Assembly (NCBI RefSeq): GCF_004341365.1
Contig: NZ_SLXH01000034.1
Coordinates: 1-33,594, forward strand
Direction: 5' to 3'
DNA length: 33,594 nucleotides
From: Simplicispira metamorpha
GTDB lineage: Bacteria; Pseudomonadota; Gammaproteobacteria; Burkholderiales; Burkholderiaceae_C
The notes beneath the pieces are model-generated. The model was not told where the DNA came from and searched no databases. It worked only from the letters and a program-made list of their open reading frames with translations. A program made the position numbers and the translations under genes. Of the stretch, positions 16,856 to 26,270 are shown piece after piece; the first letter of the stretch is position 1; the number at the start of each line of letters is the position of its first letter.

Positions 16856-18149
16856 GCGCTGCCGCCACGGCGGCTTCGACCCGATCGCGCCCCTTGGCCT
16901 TGGCCCGGTACAGGGCTGAGTCTGCCGCCATGAACAGCGCCTGCGCGGTGCTGCCGTGGTGCGGAAACACTGCCATGCCAAAGCTGCAAGTGACCGGGCC
17001 CAGCACCGCTGCGGTGGGCCAATCGACCTGTGCCAAGGCCGCACGCAAACGCCCACCCAGCACCAGCAGATCGTCCAGCCGGGTGTCGGCGCACACCACC
17101 ATGAACTCCTCGCCGCCCCAGCGGGACAGGCAGTCTGTGGGCCGCACCTGGGCACCCAGAACGCGGGCAATCTGGCGCAGCACCTCATCGCCCACCGCAT
17201 GGCCAAACTGGTCGTTGATGGCCTTGAAATGGTCTACGTCAAAAACGCACACCCCCAGGGTCGTGCCCAGTTGCCGGCAGCGCTCCAGGTGGCGCTGGAG
17301 GCACTGCTCGCCCTCGCGCCGGTTGGGCAGCCCGGTCAACGCGTCGTGGGAGGCCAGCTCTTGCAAAGCCTGCTCGGTTTTCTTGCGGTCGGTGATGTTG
17401 TGCACCATGCCCACCACGCGCCGGGGGGCGCCTTGCGCATCGCGCTCGCAAACGCGGCCCCGGTCGTGTACCCAGATGAAATGGCCGTTGCGGTTGCGCA
17501 GCCGGTATTCGACCTCATAGCGCTCGCGCTGGCCCGACAGGTGCTCGTGCAGCACGCGCTGCACAAATTCGCGGTCGTCGGGGTGGACGTTCTCTGACCA
17601 GGACTCCAGCGAAGGGCGCATCTCGTGGGGGCCATAGCCCAGCATGCGCTTGAGCTGCGGGCTGAAAAACACTTCATTGGTTTCCAGGCACCAATCCCAC
17701 AGGCCATCGCTGGCCTGGGTCAGGGCGTAGTGCAGTTGCATATCCCGGTCGTGCAGGTCTTGCTCCAGGGCCAGGCGCTGGCTGATGTTGCGGGCAATCG
17801 ACACAAAGTACTCGCGCCCCTCGTGCTCGAACGCGCTGGTGCAGACCTCAACAGGCACTTCTGCACCGCTCTTGTGCTGGTGCTGGCCCACAAACACCAG
17901 CCCCTGCGGCGCGGCGCGGATGGCCTGCGCCAGACTGGCCCACTGCGGCATGCCCAGCACGTCTTTTTGCAGACTGAGCACCGAGTGCGACAACAGCTCG
18001 GAGCGCTCCATGCCCACCTGGTGCAGCGCCGCCGCGTTGCAGTCAAGGATGTCCGAGCTGTGCGGATCGATCAGAAAAACTGCATCGGGCAAATGCTGGA
18101 ACAGAGCCAGGGATAAAGAGGGGGAGGAAGAGAGCATGTGGGCAATCAC
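16839..18149 (-). CDS. PAS-PAS-GGDEF diguanylate cyclase
   Basis: Predicted soluble sensor that makes cyclic di-GMP. The 436 residues comprise a first PAS domain (about 10-130, PDAVFLIDPHSSDILDCN), a second PAS/PAC domain of the PAS_3 type (about 140-265, NVHPDDREFV and YRLRNRNGHFIWVHDRG) and a GGDEF domain (about 270-430). The active-site motif is GGEEF (about 344-348), a functional variant. An inhibitory I-site RPTD lies exactly five residues upstream, so product feedback inhibition is likely. No transmembrane helix or signal peptide is seen. The start is ATG at 18149 or, four codons in, at 18137. The ligand of the PAS domains is unknown. Confidence 0.92.
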   Translation of the reverse strand: MIAHMLSSSPSLSLALFQHLPDAVFLIDPHSSDILDCNAAALHQVGMERSELLSHSVLSLQKDVLGMPQWASLAQAIRAAPQGLVFVGQHQHKSGAEVPVEVCTSAFEHEGREYFVSIARNISQRLALEQDLHDRDMQLHYALTQASDGLWDWCLETNEVFFSPQLKRMLGYGPHEMRPSLESWSENVHPDDREFVQRVLHEHLSGQRERYEVEYRLRNRNGHFIWVHDRGRVCERDAQGAPRRVVGMVHNITDRKKTEQALQELASHDALTGLPNRREGEQCLQRHLERCRQLGTTLGVCVFDVDHFKAINDQFGHAVGDEVLRQIARVLGAQVRPTDCLSRWGGEEFMVVCADTRLDDLLVLGGRLRAALAQVDWPTAAVLGPVTCSFGMAVFPHHGSTAQALFMAADSALYRAKAKGRDRVEAAVAAALSDPA

Positions 18150-18314
18150 GGTCGGGCCAAAACAAGGCAGGCAACCATTGGCAGCGGGGCACCGGCGCCC
18201 GGCTGCCCCAAACCACGATGGTAGGGCATACCACTACCAAGTATCTGACAAAGCCGTGCTATTGCCCTGACCAGCATCAACCCCAATGGATGCACGGGTC
18301 TTGCACGCCGGGGG

Positions 18315-18341
18315 CTTGAAACCGGGACAAACGCCCTTATC
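18315..18341 (+). promoter_or_regulatory. Sigma-32 (RpoH)-type heat-shock promoter of groESL
   Basis: CTTGAA (18315-18320), then 13 bp, then CCCTTATC (18334-18341), close to the consensus CTTGAA-N13/14-CCCCATNT. The expected transcription start falls within the adjacent CIRCE. The rest of the 305-bp gap between the cyclase and groES (18150-18314, 18370-18454) shows no gene. Confidence 0.78.
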
Positions 18342-18342
18342 A

Positions 18343-18369
18343 TTAGCACTCGACGCCAAGGAGTGCTAA
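18343..18369 (+). promoter_or_regulatory. CIRCE element (HrcA operator)
   Basis: Exact TTAGCACTC-N9-GAGTGCTAA, the canonical HrcA-binding inverted repeat, 86 bp before the groES start. It implies repression of groESL by HrcA, itself activated by GroEL. HrcA is not encoded in this window. Confidence 0.97.
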
Positions 18370-18454
18370 CAAGCGGGCCTTGGTCGTAATTTGGTGGTGC
18401 CTGCAATGGCAGGCATCTATGGCAAGCAACCTTTTTGAACCCAGGAGATATGCA

Positions 18455-18745
18455 ATGAAACTTCGCCCCCTGCACGACCGTGTCATCGTCAAGCGCATCG
18501 AAAGCGAAACCAAAACAGCTTCGGGCATCTACATCCCCGACAACGCCGCTGAAAAGCCCGACCAAGGTGAAGTGCTGGCCGTCGGCCCTGGCAAGAAGAA
18601 CGACAAGGGCGAACTGGGCACGATGAACGTCAAGGTTGGCGACCGCGTGCTGTTCGGCAAGTACAGCGGCCAGACCGTCAAGGTCGATGGCGACGAGCTG
18701 CTGGTCATGAAGGAAGACGACCTGTTCGCGGTTGTCGAGAAATAA
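18455..18745 (+). CDS. groES: Co-chaperonin GroES
   Basis: Heptameric lid of the GroEL folding chamber. 96 residues, the standard size, starting [16 protein letters not shown]. It has the mobile loop segment [19 protein letters not shown], then [21 protein letters not shown] and a C-terminal [15 protein letters not shown] at 18443-18447 gives good spacing to the ATG at 18455; the frame is open back to 18380, but the family N-terminus fixes the start. It is first gene of the groES-groEL operon under CIRCE and a heat-shock-type promoter. Confidence 0.98.
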   Translation: MKLRPLHDRVIVKRIESETKTASGIYIPDNAAEKPDQGEVLAVGPGKKNDKGELGTMNVKVGDRVLFGKYSGQTVKVDGDELLVMKEDDLFAVVEK

Positions 18746-18754
18746 TTTCAACGC

Positions 18755-18807
18755 TACTTTATTGATAGCTACTGGCGCTTGACAGACGGGCGCTGGAACC
18801 ACATTTA
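18755..18807 (+). repeat. Dispersed palindromic element, copy R5, inside the groES-groEL spacer
   Basis: Reads TTATTGATAGCTACTGGCGC, then TTGACAGACG and GGCGCTGGAACCACATTTAA. The 17-base core GATAGCTACTGGCGCTT differs from the copy in etfA (R9) at one base. It occupies most of the 86-bp spacer and must be transcribed with the operon. Confidence 0.7.
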
Positions 18808-18813
18808 ACCTAG

Positions 18814-20481
<1,668 letters not shown>

Positions 20482-20533
20482 GCCCCCCCGGGCGGGACTG
20501 GTTCCCGTCCCGAGGCGAGCACCTCACTTTGTC

Positions 20534-20569
20534 AAAAAACCCGCAGGTGTCACAGCCTGCGGGTTTTTT
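20534..20569 (+). terminator. Rho-independent terminator of groESL, symmetric
   Basis: AAAAAACCCGCAGG pairs perfectly with CCTGCGGGTTTTTT (14 bp) around an 8-nt loop. The plus strand has a T-run after the stem and the minus strand has one too, so it can terminate both ways. A second smaller hairpin, CGGGAC / GTCCCG, lies just upstream at about 20493-20512. Confidence 0.93.
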
Positions 20570-20577
20570 GCGTTTTC

Positions 20578-20636
20578 GCTACTGAATTCATAGCTGTAAG
20601 CGCCCATCAGATAAGCGCTACAGGCACTTTAGGCAC
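20578..20636 (+). repeat. Dispersed palindromic element, copy R6
   Basis: Contains GAATTCATAGCTGTAAGCGC, a spacer, and ATAAGCGCTACAGGC. CTGTAAGCGC and GCGCTACAG form an inverted repeat with one bulged base. It shares CAGATAAGCGCTA with copy R8. It lies between the groESL terminator and the cytochrome operon. Confidence 0.68.
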
Positions 20637-20716
20637 ATCAATGCGTTGCGCGGCCAGCCACAGCCCTGGCACCCGGCGTTAAGCCATTCTTCATGCCCGC
20701 CTTGCACCATGGCGGC

Positions 20717-21136
20717 ATGCAATCCCCACACCGCACCCTTCTTGCCGCCCAGGCCGCGCTGCTGGCGCTGGCCTGCACCCTGCCCCTGGCCCACGCTGCG
20801 GGCGATACCAACGCCCAGGCCCAGTTGCAGCGCTGGAGCGCTGCGGCAGGCGCCCCGGCCAACGCCGAGCGGGGCCGCGTGTTCTTCACCAGCCGCCACG
20901 GGGGCGAGTGGTCTTGCGCCTCCTGCCACGGCAGTGTGCCGACCACGCCCGCACGCCACGCCAGCACCGGCAAAACCGTGGCACCGCTGGCGCCCGCTTT
21001 CAACCCCGAGCGCTTTACCGACACCGCCAAATCCGACAAGTGGTTCCGGCGCAACTGCAAAGACGTGCTCAGCCGCGAATGCACCGCCGCTGAAAAAGCC
21101 GACGTGCTGGCCTGGCTGGTACAGCTCAAACCCTGA
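20717..21136 (+). CDS. Monohaem cytochrome c, Shp-like (DUF1924)
   Basis: Periplasmic c-type cytochrome of the family of Rhodobacter Shp, which can bind oxygen or other small ligands. From the ATG at 20717 it has 139 residues: a Sec signal peptide (about 1-27, LLALACTLPLAHA) and one haem site CASCH (67-71). Family features in the C-terminal half are FNPERFTDTAKSDKWFRRNC, KDVLSRECTAAEKADVLAWL. An upstream ATG at 20693 would lengthen the N-terminus by eight residues. It is first in a tight operon with a dihaem cytochrome and a cytochrome b561, the arrangement known for shp-dhc-cytochrome b clusters. Confidence 0.85.
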   Translation: MQSPHRTLLAAQAALLALACTLPLAHAAGDTNAQAQLQRWSAAAGAPANAERGRVFFTSRHGGEWSCASCHGSVPTTPARHASTGKTVAPLAPAFNPERFTDTAKSDKWFRRNCKDVLSRECTAAEKADVLAWLVQLKP

Positions 21137-21152
21137 CCGAGAAAGACCCGCC

Positions 21153-21707
21153 ATGTTTGCAACTTCTTCTGCACCTTCCCGTTTGGCCGCTGGGCAACAC
21201 CTGCTGGGCGGGGCTACAGCCCCAGTGGGGCGTGTGGTACGCCGGTCTGCCGCGCTGCTGGCCCTGGCCTGCGCCCTGCCCGGTGCCCTGAGCACGGCCT
21301 TGGCCGACAGCCGCCAAATGCCCGCCAGCGCCATGCTGCCTGCCTACCAGCAAGAGTGCGCCGCCTGCCACATGGCCTACCCGCCCGGCATGCTGCCCGC
21401 CAGCTCGTGGAACCGCATGATGGGCAATCTGGAGCAGCACTACGGCACCGACGCCTCGCTCGACCCGGCCCTGGTGGGCCAGCTCAACACCTGGCTGCAG
21501 GCCAACGCAGGCACCTACAAGCGCGTGCGCGAGGCGCCGCCGCAAGACCGCATCACCCAATCGGCCTGGTTCGAGCGCAAGCACCGCGAGGTACAGCCCG
21601 CCGTCTGGAAGCGCCCCGCCGTGGGCAGCCGCGCCAACTGCATGGCCTGCCACACCCGCGCCGACCAGGGCGACTTTGACGACGACAACGTCCGTATCCC
21701 GAAATGA
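21153..21707 (+). CDS. Dihaem cytochrome c (DHC family)
   Basis: Periplasmic dihaem cytochrome, predicted electron donor to the Shp-like protein. 184 residues with a long N-terminal region carrying a signal helix (RRSAALLALACALPGALSTA, about 30-50). The haem sites are CAACH (69-73) and CMACH (163-167). The segment SWNRMMGNLEQHYGTDASLD between them is typical of the DHC family. It starts 16 bp after the previous stop and ends overlapping the cytochrome b start region. The frame is open back to 20646 across the Shp gene, which I treat as GC-bias artefact. Confidence 0.85.
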   Translation: MFATSSAPSRLAAGQHLLGGATAPVGRVVRRSAALLALACALPGALSTALADSRQMPASAMLPAYQQECAACHMAYPPGMLPASSWNRMMGNLEQHYGTDASLDPALVGQLNTWLQANAGTYKRVREAPPQDRITQSAWFERKHREVQPAVWKRPAVGSRANCMACHTRADQGDFDDDNVRIPK

Positions 21708-21715
21708 GGCCCCCC

Positions 21716-22474
21716 ATGACTGGCAACACCCTGCATTCCCCCGGCCCGACCACCGCCACCGGCCCCACCACGGCAGCGCCCACACCCAGCCGCCGCGTCA
21801 CCGATGCAGCCACGCGCACGCTGCACTGGCTGATGGCGCTGTCTTTTACCGGCGCCTACCTCACTGCCGACGGCGAGCGCTGGCGGCTCGTCCACGTCAC
21901 GCTGGGCTACACGCTGGCGGGATTGCTGGTGGCGCGCGTGCTGTGGGGCCTGTTCGGGCCGCGCCACGCGCGGCTGTCGGCGCTGTGGCGCAAGCTGCAA
22001 GGGCTGCCCGCGTGGCTGCAATCGCTGGCCGCCGTGCGCTCGCCCAGTGCGCTGCAAGCGGCCTGGCGCCCGGGGCAAAACCTGCTGATGGCACTGGCCG
22101 TGGCGCTGATCCTGGCCCTGGTACTGCCACTCACCCTCAGCGGCTACGCCGTCTGGGACGAATGGGGCGGCGAATGGCTGGAAGAGGTGCATGAATTTTT
22201 CGGCAACGCCCTGCTCGGCGTGGTGCTGGCACACATCGGTCTGATTGCCCTGCTGAGCGTGCTGCGTCGCAAAAACCAGGCCCTGCCCATGCTCACGGGC
22301 CGCGTGCCCGGCCCCGGCCCCGATCTGGCCAAGAAAAACCACGCCCTGCTGGCCGCCGCCATCGTGCTGGCTGTGGTGGCCTTCTGGGCCTGGCAGTGGA
22401 GCGCGGCCCCCAGCGCCCCCATCCCGGCAGACGCTGCCTGGAGCGAAAATCGCCACTCCGACCACGACGACTGA
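21716..22474 (+). CDS. Cytochrome b561-type membrane protein
   Basis: Inner-membrane dihaem b-type cytochrome expected to take electrons from quinol and pass them to the periplasmic dihaem cytochrome. 252 residues with about four or five hydrophobic helices. Candidate haem histidines are in RTLHWLMALSFTGAYL, RLVHVTLGYTLAGLL, EEVHEFFGNALLGV and LAHIGLIALL. GAGG at 21707-21710 supports the ATG at 21716. An ATG at 21704, overlapping the previous stop as ATGA, is the alternative and adds four residues. It is third gene of the operon. Confidence 0.86.
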   Translation: MTGNTLHSPGPTTATGPTTAAPTPSRRVTDAATRTLHWLMALSFTGAYLTADGERWRLVHVTLGYTLAGLLVARVLWGLFGPRHARLSALWRKLQGLPAWLQSLAAVRSPSALQAAWRPGQNLLMALAVALILALVLPLTLSGYAVWDEWGGEWLEEVHEFFGNALLGVVLAHIGLIALLSVLRRKNQALPMLTGRVPGPGPDLAKKNHALLAAAIVLAVVAFWAWQWSAAPSAPIPADAAWSENRHSDHDD

Positions 22475-22489
22475 CCGAAAGCCCCGCCC

Positions 22490-23158
22490 ATGCGCATCCT
22501 GCTGGCTGAAGACGACGAACTGCTGGGCTCGGGCATCCGCGCAGGCCTGGCGCAACACGGGTTCCAGGTGGACTGGGTGCGCGATGGCGTGGCCTCTGAG
22601 CGCGAACTGGCCACCGGCGCCTACCAGGCCTGCGTGCTCGACCTGGGCCTGCCGCGCCAGGACGGCATGGACGTGCTGCGCCAGGTGCGCTCCCGGCGCA
22701 ACGCCACCCCGGTGCTGGTGCTGACCGCGCGCGATGCCGTCACCGCCCGCATCGCCGGGCTGGACGCCGGGGCCGACGACTACCTGATCAAGCCCATCGA
22801 CCTGCATGAACTGGCCGCACGGCTGCGCGCCCTGGTGCGCCGTGCCCACGGCCAGAGCGAAACCCGCCTGAGCGCAGGCGCCGTCGAGCTCGACCCGGCA
22901 GCGCACCAGGTCTGGCTGGCGGGCATGCCCGTGGAGCTGTCAGGCCGCGAATACGACCTGCTGCACGCACTGCTGCTGAGCAACGGGCGCGTGCTCTCGC
23001 GCGAGCAACTGGAGCAGCGCCTGTACCAGTGGGGCAGCGAAATCAACAGCAATGCCGTCGAAGTCCACATCTACCACCTGCGGCGCAAGCTGGGCGCGGG
23101 GCTGATCGAGACAGTGCGCGGCGTGGGCTACCGCATGGCACAGGGCGCGACCGCATGA
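22490..23158 (+). CDS. OmpR/PhoB-family response regulator (QseB/PmrA-like)
   Basis: 222 residues: receiver domain (1-115) with acidic pocket EDD (7-9), phosphoacceptor Asp51 in VLDLGLP, Thr79 and Lys101 in IKPID. A winged-helix DNA-binding domain follows (about 130-218, LSGREYDLLHALL and VEVHIYHLRRKLG, ending VRGVGYRM). It starts 15 bp after the cytochrome b gene and overlaps the sensor kinase by 4 bp (ATGA), so it belongs to the same transcript. Likely target: its own operon, but no binding site was identified. Confidence 0.93.
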   Translation: MRILLAEDDELLGSGIRAGLAQHGFQVDWVRDGVASERELATGAYQACVLDLGLPRQDGMDVLRQVRSRRNATPVLVLTARDAVTARIAGLDAGADDYLIKPIDLHELAARLRALVRRAHGQSETRLSAGAVELDPAAHQVWLAGMPVELSGREYDLLHALLLSNGRVLSREQLEQRLYQWGSEINSNAVEVHIYHLRRKLGAGLIETVRGVGYRMAQGATA

Positions 23159-24540
23159 GCGCCGCCAGCGACACCGGTGCGGGCCACCACACCGCCAGCC
23201 CGGCCCGCACACCGCGTTCTTTGCAAACCCGGCTCTTGGTGACGGTGCTGGCGCTGGTGCTGCTGGCCTGGTGCGCCGCCGCCGCCCTGGCCTGGTACGA
23301 AACCGAGCACGAAGTCAGCGAACTGCTGGACGCCCACCTGGCCCAGACTGCCGCCCTGCTGCGCCTGCAACCCCTGGACGAGCTGGATGAAGACAAGCTC
23401 AATGAAGCGCCCGAGCTGTACAAATACCAGCCCAAAGTGGTGTTCCAGCTCTGGCACGACGGCCAGTTACTGGCACGATCGGCCAACGCCCCGCTGCAAC
23501 CCCTGACCGACCGGCGCAAACGCGGCTTTACCAACAGCGAAGTGGAAGACCAGGAGTGGCGTGTGTTTGTGACCCCGGGGCGCAAGGGCGATGTGCGCAT
23601 TCTGGTGGGCGAGCGCCAGTCCATGCGCGACGAGATCGTGATGGCCAGCGTCAGCAGCATGTGGGAGCCCATGGCCTGGGCGCTGCCGCTGCTGGCGCTG
23701 GGCATCTGGTGGGCGGTGCGCGGCTCGGTGCGGCCACTGCGCCAACTGGGACAGGCCGTGGCCACGCGCCAGCCGCAGTCGCTGGCGCCGCTGGACACGG
23801 CAGGCGTCCCCCCCGAGGTGCTGCCGCTGGTAACGGCGCTGAACGGCCTGTTCGAGCGCATGGCCCAGCTGCTGGCCAGCGAACAGCAATTCACCGCCGA
23901 TGCCGCGCACGAGCTGCGCACGCCCATTGCCGGTATCCGCATGCAGGCCCAGGTGGCCCAGGGCGCCAGCGAGGCCGCCGAACGCAGCGATGCCCTGGCC
24001 GCCACCGTGCGCGGCTGCGACCGCGCCACGCGCCTGGTAGAGCAATTGCTGCAACTGGCCCGGCTGGATGCCGAAGCAGCCCAGCCCAGCGCCCCGCCCA
24101 CCGACCTGACCGATGTGGCCCGTACCGTGGTGGCCGACCTGGCCAGCACCGCACAGGCGCGCGGGCAACAGGTGACACTGCAATGCACAGGCCCCGCGCC
24201 CGTGCCGCTGGCCGAGCCCCTGGCGCAGGTGCTGCTGCGCAACCTGCTGGACAACGCACTGCGCTACAGCCCCGAGGGCGCGCAGGTGCAGGTGCAGATC
24301 AGCCCGGCAGCCCCAGGCAAGGGCGCTCAGCTGTGCGTACAAGACAGCGGGCCGGGTCTGGCCGAGGCCGATATGGCGCGCCTGGGCGAGCGGTTCTTCC
24401 GGGTACTGGGCACGGGGCAAAGCGGCAGCGGACTGGGCTGGTCCATCGTGCAGCGCATTGCGCGGCTGCACGGCCTGCGCGTGGCCCACGACCGCAGCCC
24501 CACGCTGGGCGGCCTGCGCGTGACCATCACCTGGCCTTGA
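23155..24540 (+). CDS. Sensor histidine kinase (QseC-like)
   Basis: 461 residues. Transmembrane helix one (about 25-48) and helix two (about 172-190) flank a periplasmic domain of about 120 residues with PELYKYQPKVVFQLWHDGQLLARS, the QseC-type sensor fold. A HAMP-like linker follows, then the DHp motif DAAHELRTPIAG with phospho-His252. The kinase domain has N box NLLDNALRYSP, G1 DSGPGL and G2 GSGLGWSIV. It starts within the regulator's stop (ATGA). Genetic coupling to three cytochrome genes suggests a redox or respiratory signal. The signal itself cannot be read from sequence. Confidence 0.93.
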   Translation: MSAASDTGAGHHTASPARTPRSLQTRLLVTVLALVLLAWCAAAALAWYETEHEVSELLDAHLAQTAALLRLQPLDELDEDKLNEAPELYKYQPKVVFQLWHDGQLLARSANAPLQPLTDRRKRGFTNSEVEDQEWRVFVTPGRKGDVRILVGERQSMRDEIVMASVSSMWEPMAWALPLLALGIWWAVRGSVRPLRQLGQAVATRQPQSLAPLDTAGVPPEVLPLVTALNGLFERMAQLLASEQQFTADAAHELRTPIAGIRMQAQVAQGASEAAERSDALAATVRGCDRATRLVEQLLQLARLDAEAAQPSAPPTDLTDVARTVVADLASTAQARGQQVTLQCTGPAPVPLAEPLAQVLLRNLLDNALRYSPEGAQVQVQISPAAPGKGAQLCVQDSGPGLAEADMARLGERFFRVLGTGQSGSGLGWSIVQRIARLHGLRVAHDRSPTLGGLRVTITWP

Positions 24541-24545
24541 GCCCC

Positions 24546-24569
24546 GGGGCGCAGGGGCGCAGGGGCGCC
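24546..24569. repeat. Short tandem repeat GGGGCGC(A/C) x3
   Basis: GGGGCGCA occurs twice, then GGGGCGCC, in the 35-bp gap between the convergent sensor kinase and pgi genes. There is no clear terminator otherwise. It could be a slippage-prone tract. Confidence 0.6.
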
Positions 24570-24575
24570 GGGCGC

Positions 24576-26270
24576 TTACACGCCAGGGCCAGGGCCGATA
24601 CCCGCGCCCAGCCGCTGCAACAGCCCCGCCGTGGCCGCATCCAGCCCGGTAGTGTCGCCACTGGCCAGGCGTGGCTCGATGTTGGAAGCCAGCTGCTTGC
24701 CCAGCTCCACACCCCACTGGTCAAAACTGTTGATGCCCCAAAGCGATCCGGCGACAAACACGCGGTGCTCATACAGCGCAATCAGCGCGCCCAGCGATGC
24801 CGGCGTCAGCTGTTCCAGCAGCAGCACCGTGCTGGGCCGGTTGCCGCTGAAGTGGCGGTGGCCACAGGCACTCTCGCGCCCCAGCATCAGCGCCTGCGCC
24901 TGCGCCAGCGCGTTGGCCACCAGGCGCGGGTGCTGTTCGGGCAAATCACGCCCGCCCCGGCGCAGCACGATGAACTCGACCGGAATCACGTCCAGCCCCT
25001 GGTGGATCATCTGGAAGAACGCGTGCTGGCCATTGGTGCCGGGCTCGCCCCAGACCACGGGCGAGGTGGCGTAGGGCAGCGCGCGGCCCTGCCAGTCCAC
25101 GCCCTTGCCGTTGCTCTCCATCTCCAGCTGCTGCAAATACGCCGACAGGCGGCGCAGGCCGTGGCTGTAGGGCGCAATGCAGCGGCTGCCAAAGCCATGG
25201 AAGTTGCGATACCACACGTCCAGCAGCCCCAGGCGCACCGGCAGGTTGCGCTCCAGGGGTGCGCTGTGAAAGTGCTCGTCCATGGCGTGGGCACCGGCCA
25301 GCAGCGCGCGGAATGCCTCGGCGCCCACGGCCACCGCAATGGGCAACCCGATGGCCGACCACAGCGAAAAGCGCCCGCCCACCCAGTCCCAAAATCCAAA
25401 GGTGGTGGTAATGCCAAAGTCGCGGGCAGCAGCGATGTTGGTGGTCAGCGCAGCAAAGTGGCGCGCCAGCGGCAGGGCGGCATCGGCCTGCGTGCTGCCG
25501 CCGTGGGCCAGAAACCAGTCGCGCGCAGCGTGCGCGTTGACCATGGTTTCCGCCGTGGTGAAGGTTTTGGAGGCGATCAGGAACAGCGTGCGCTCGGGGC
25601 GCAGCTGGCGCAGCAGGCTGCCCAGCTCCATGCCATCGACGTTGGACACAAAATGCACCCGCTGCTGCGGCAGCCACAGGTCTTGCAGCGCCGCCACCAC
25701 CATGGCCGGCCCCAGGCCCGAGCCGCCAATGCCAATGCTGACGATGTCGGTGATGTGCGCGTCCTGGCGCACGGCCTCGGCGTAGGCCAGCATGGCGTGC
25801 AACGTGGCCTGCACATCCTGCTCCGCATTTGCTATTAAATCAGTAGCTACTTGCGCTTTCTGGGCGGGCGATGGGGCCGGATTTCTCAATAAATGGTGCA
25901 ACGCGGCCCGGTGCTCGGTGGTGTTGACGGCCTCGCCCGCCCACATGGCGGCGCGGTGCTGCTCCAGGCCGCACTCGCGCGCCAGCGCCAGCAGCAGCGC
26001 CTCTGTGGCAGTGTCGGTGCGGTTGCGCGAGAGGTCGGCAAACACATGGGGCGCTTCCTGGCTGAAAGCCTGGTAGCGGCCCGGGTCGGCGGCAAAGGCC
26101 TCGCGCACATCGAAGCTGCGACCCGTGCGCTCATAGTGGGCGCGCAGCGCACCCCAGGCCGCCGTCTGGTCGCAGCGCAGGCGCGCGCCATCGCCCCAGG
26201 GCGCGGCGCGGCCAGTGTCCACTGTGGCGTGGGTGGCGGCAGCAGTGAGGACAGTTGCAGGCGCTGGCAT
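24576..26270 (-). CDS. pgi: Glucose-6-phosphate isomerase
   Basis: Interconverts glucose-6-phosphate and fructose-6-phosphate. 564 residues, slightly long for the family. Two SIS-like subdomains carry GIGGSGLGPAMV, the phosphate-binding SKTFTTAETM, WDWVGGRFSLWSAIGL, LEMESNGKGV (catalytic Glu), GEPGTNGQHAFFQ (with catalytic His), and the signature VAGSLWGINSFDQWGVELGKQLA. Residues about 134-149 (SPAQKAQVATDLIANA) are encoded by a copy of the dispersed palindromic element, which may explain the extra length. The start codon directly follows the tal stop (TGA ATG), so the two are co-translated. Confidence 0.97.
   Translation of the reverse strand: MPAPATVLTAAATHATVDTGRAAPWGDGARLRCDQTAAWGALRAHYERTGRSFDVREAFAADPGRYQAFSQEAPHVFADLSRNRTDTATEALLLALARECGLEQHRAAMWAGEAVNTTEHRAALHHLLRNPAPSPAQKAQVATDLIANAEQDVQATLHAMLAYAEAVRQDAHITDIVSIGIGGSGLGPAMVVAALQDLWLPQQRVHFVSNVDGMELGSLLRQLRPERTLFLIASKTFTTAETMVNAHAARDWFLAHGGSTQADAALPLARHFAALTTNIAAARDFGITTTFGFWDWVGGRFSLWSAIGLPIAVAVGAEAFRALLAGAHAMDEHFHSAPLERNLPVRLGLLDVWYRNFHGFGSRCIAPYSHGLRRLSAYLQQLEMESNGKGVDWQGRALPYATSPVVWGEPGTNGQHAFFQMIHQGLDVIPVEFIVLRRGGRDLPEQHPRLVANALAQAQALMLGRESACGHRHFSGNRPSTVLLLEQLTPASLGALIALYEHRVFVAGSLWGINSFDQWGVELGKQLASNIEPRLASGDTTGLDAATAGLLQRLGAGIGPGPGV
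25827..25871 (+). repeat. Dispersed palindromic element, copy R7, inside pgi
   Basis: Plus-strand text ATTTGCTATTAAATCAGTAG then CTACTTGCGCTTTCTGGG matches the left half and core of R1 and R2. It is read through in frame on the minus strand as part of pgi, giving AQKAQVATDLIANA with no stop or frameshift. Confidence 0.7.

Noticed and set aside
20646..21152. N-terminal extension of the dihaem cytochrome frame through the Shp-like gene
   Set aside because: Proline/serine-rich shadow of the Shp-like coding sequence; the ATG at 21153 precedes a better signal sequence and fits operon spacing.
21515..22906. 463-codon minus-strand open frame over the cytochrome b and regulator genes
   Set aside because: Shadow frame with low-complexity Gln/His/Gly content and no recognisable domain.
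23556..25838. 760-codon plus-strand open frame across the kinase and antisense to pgi
   Set aside because: Repetitive Gly/Ala/Arg/His composition from GC-biased third positions; it crosses two well-supported genes.
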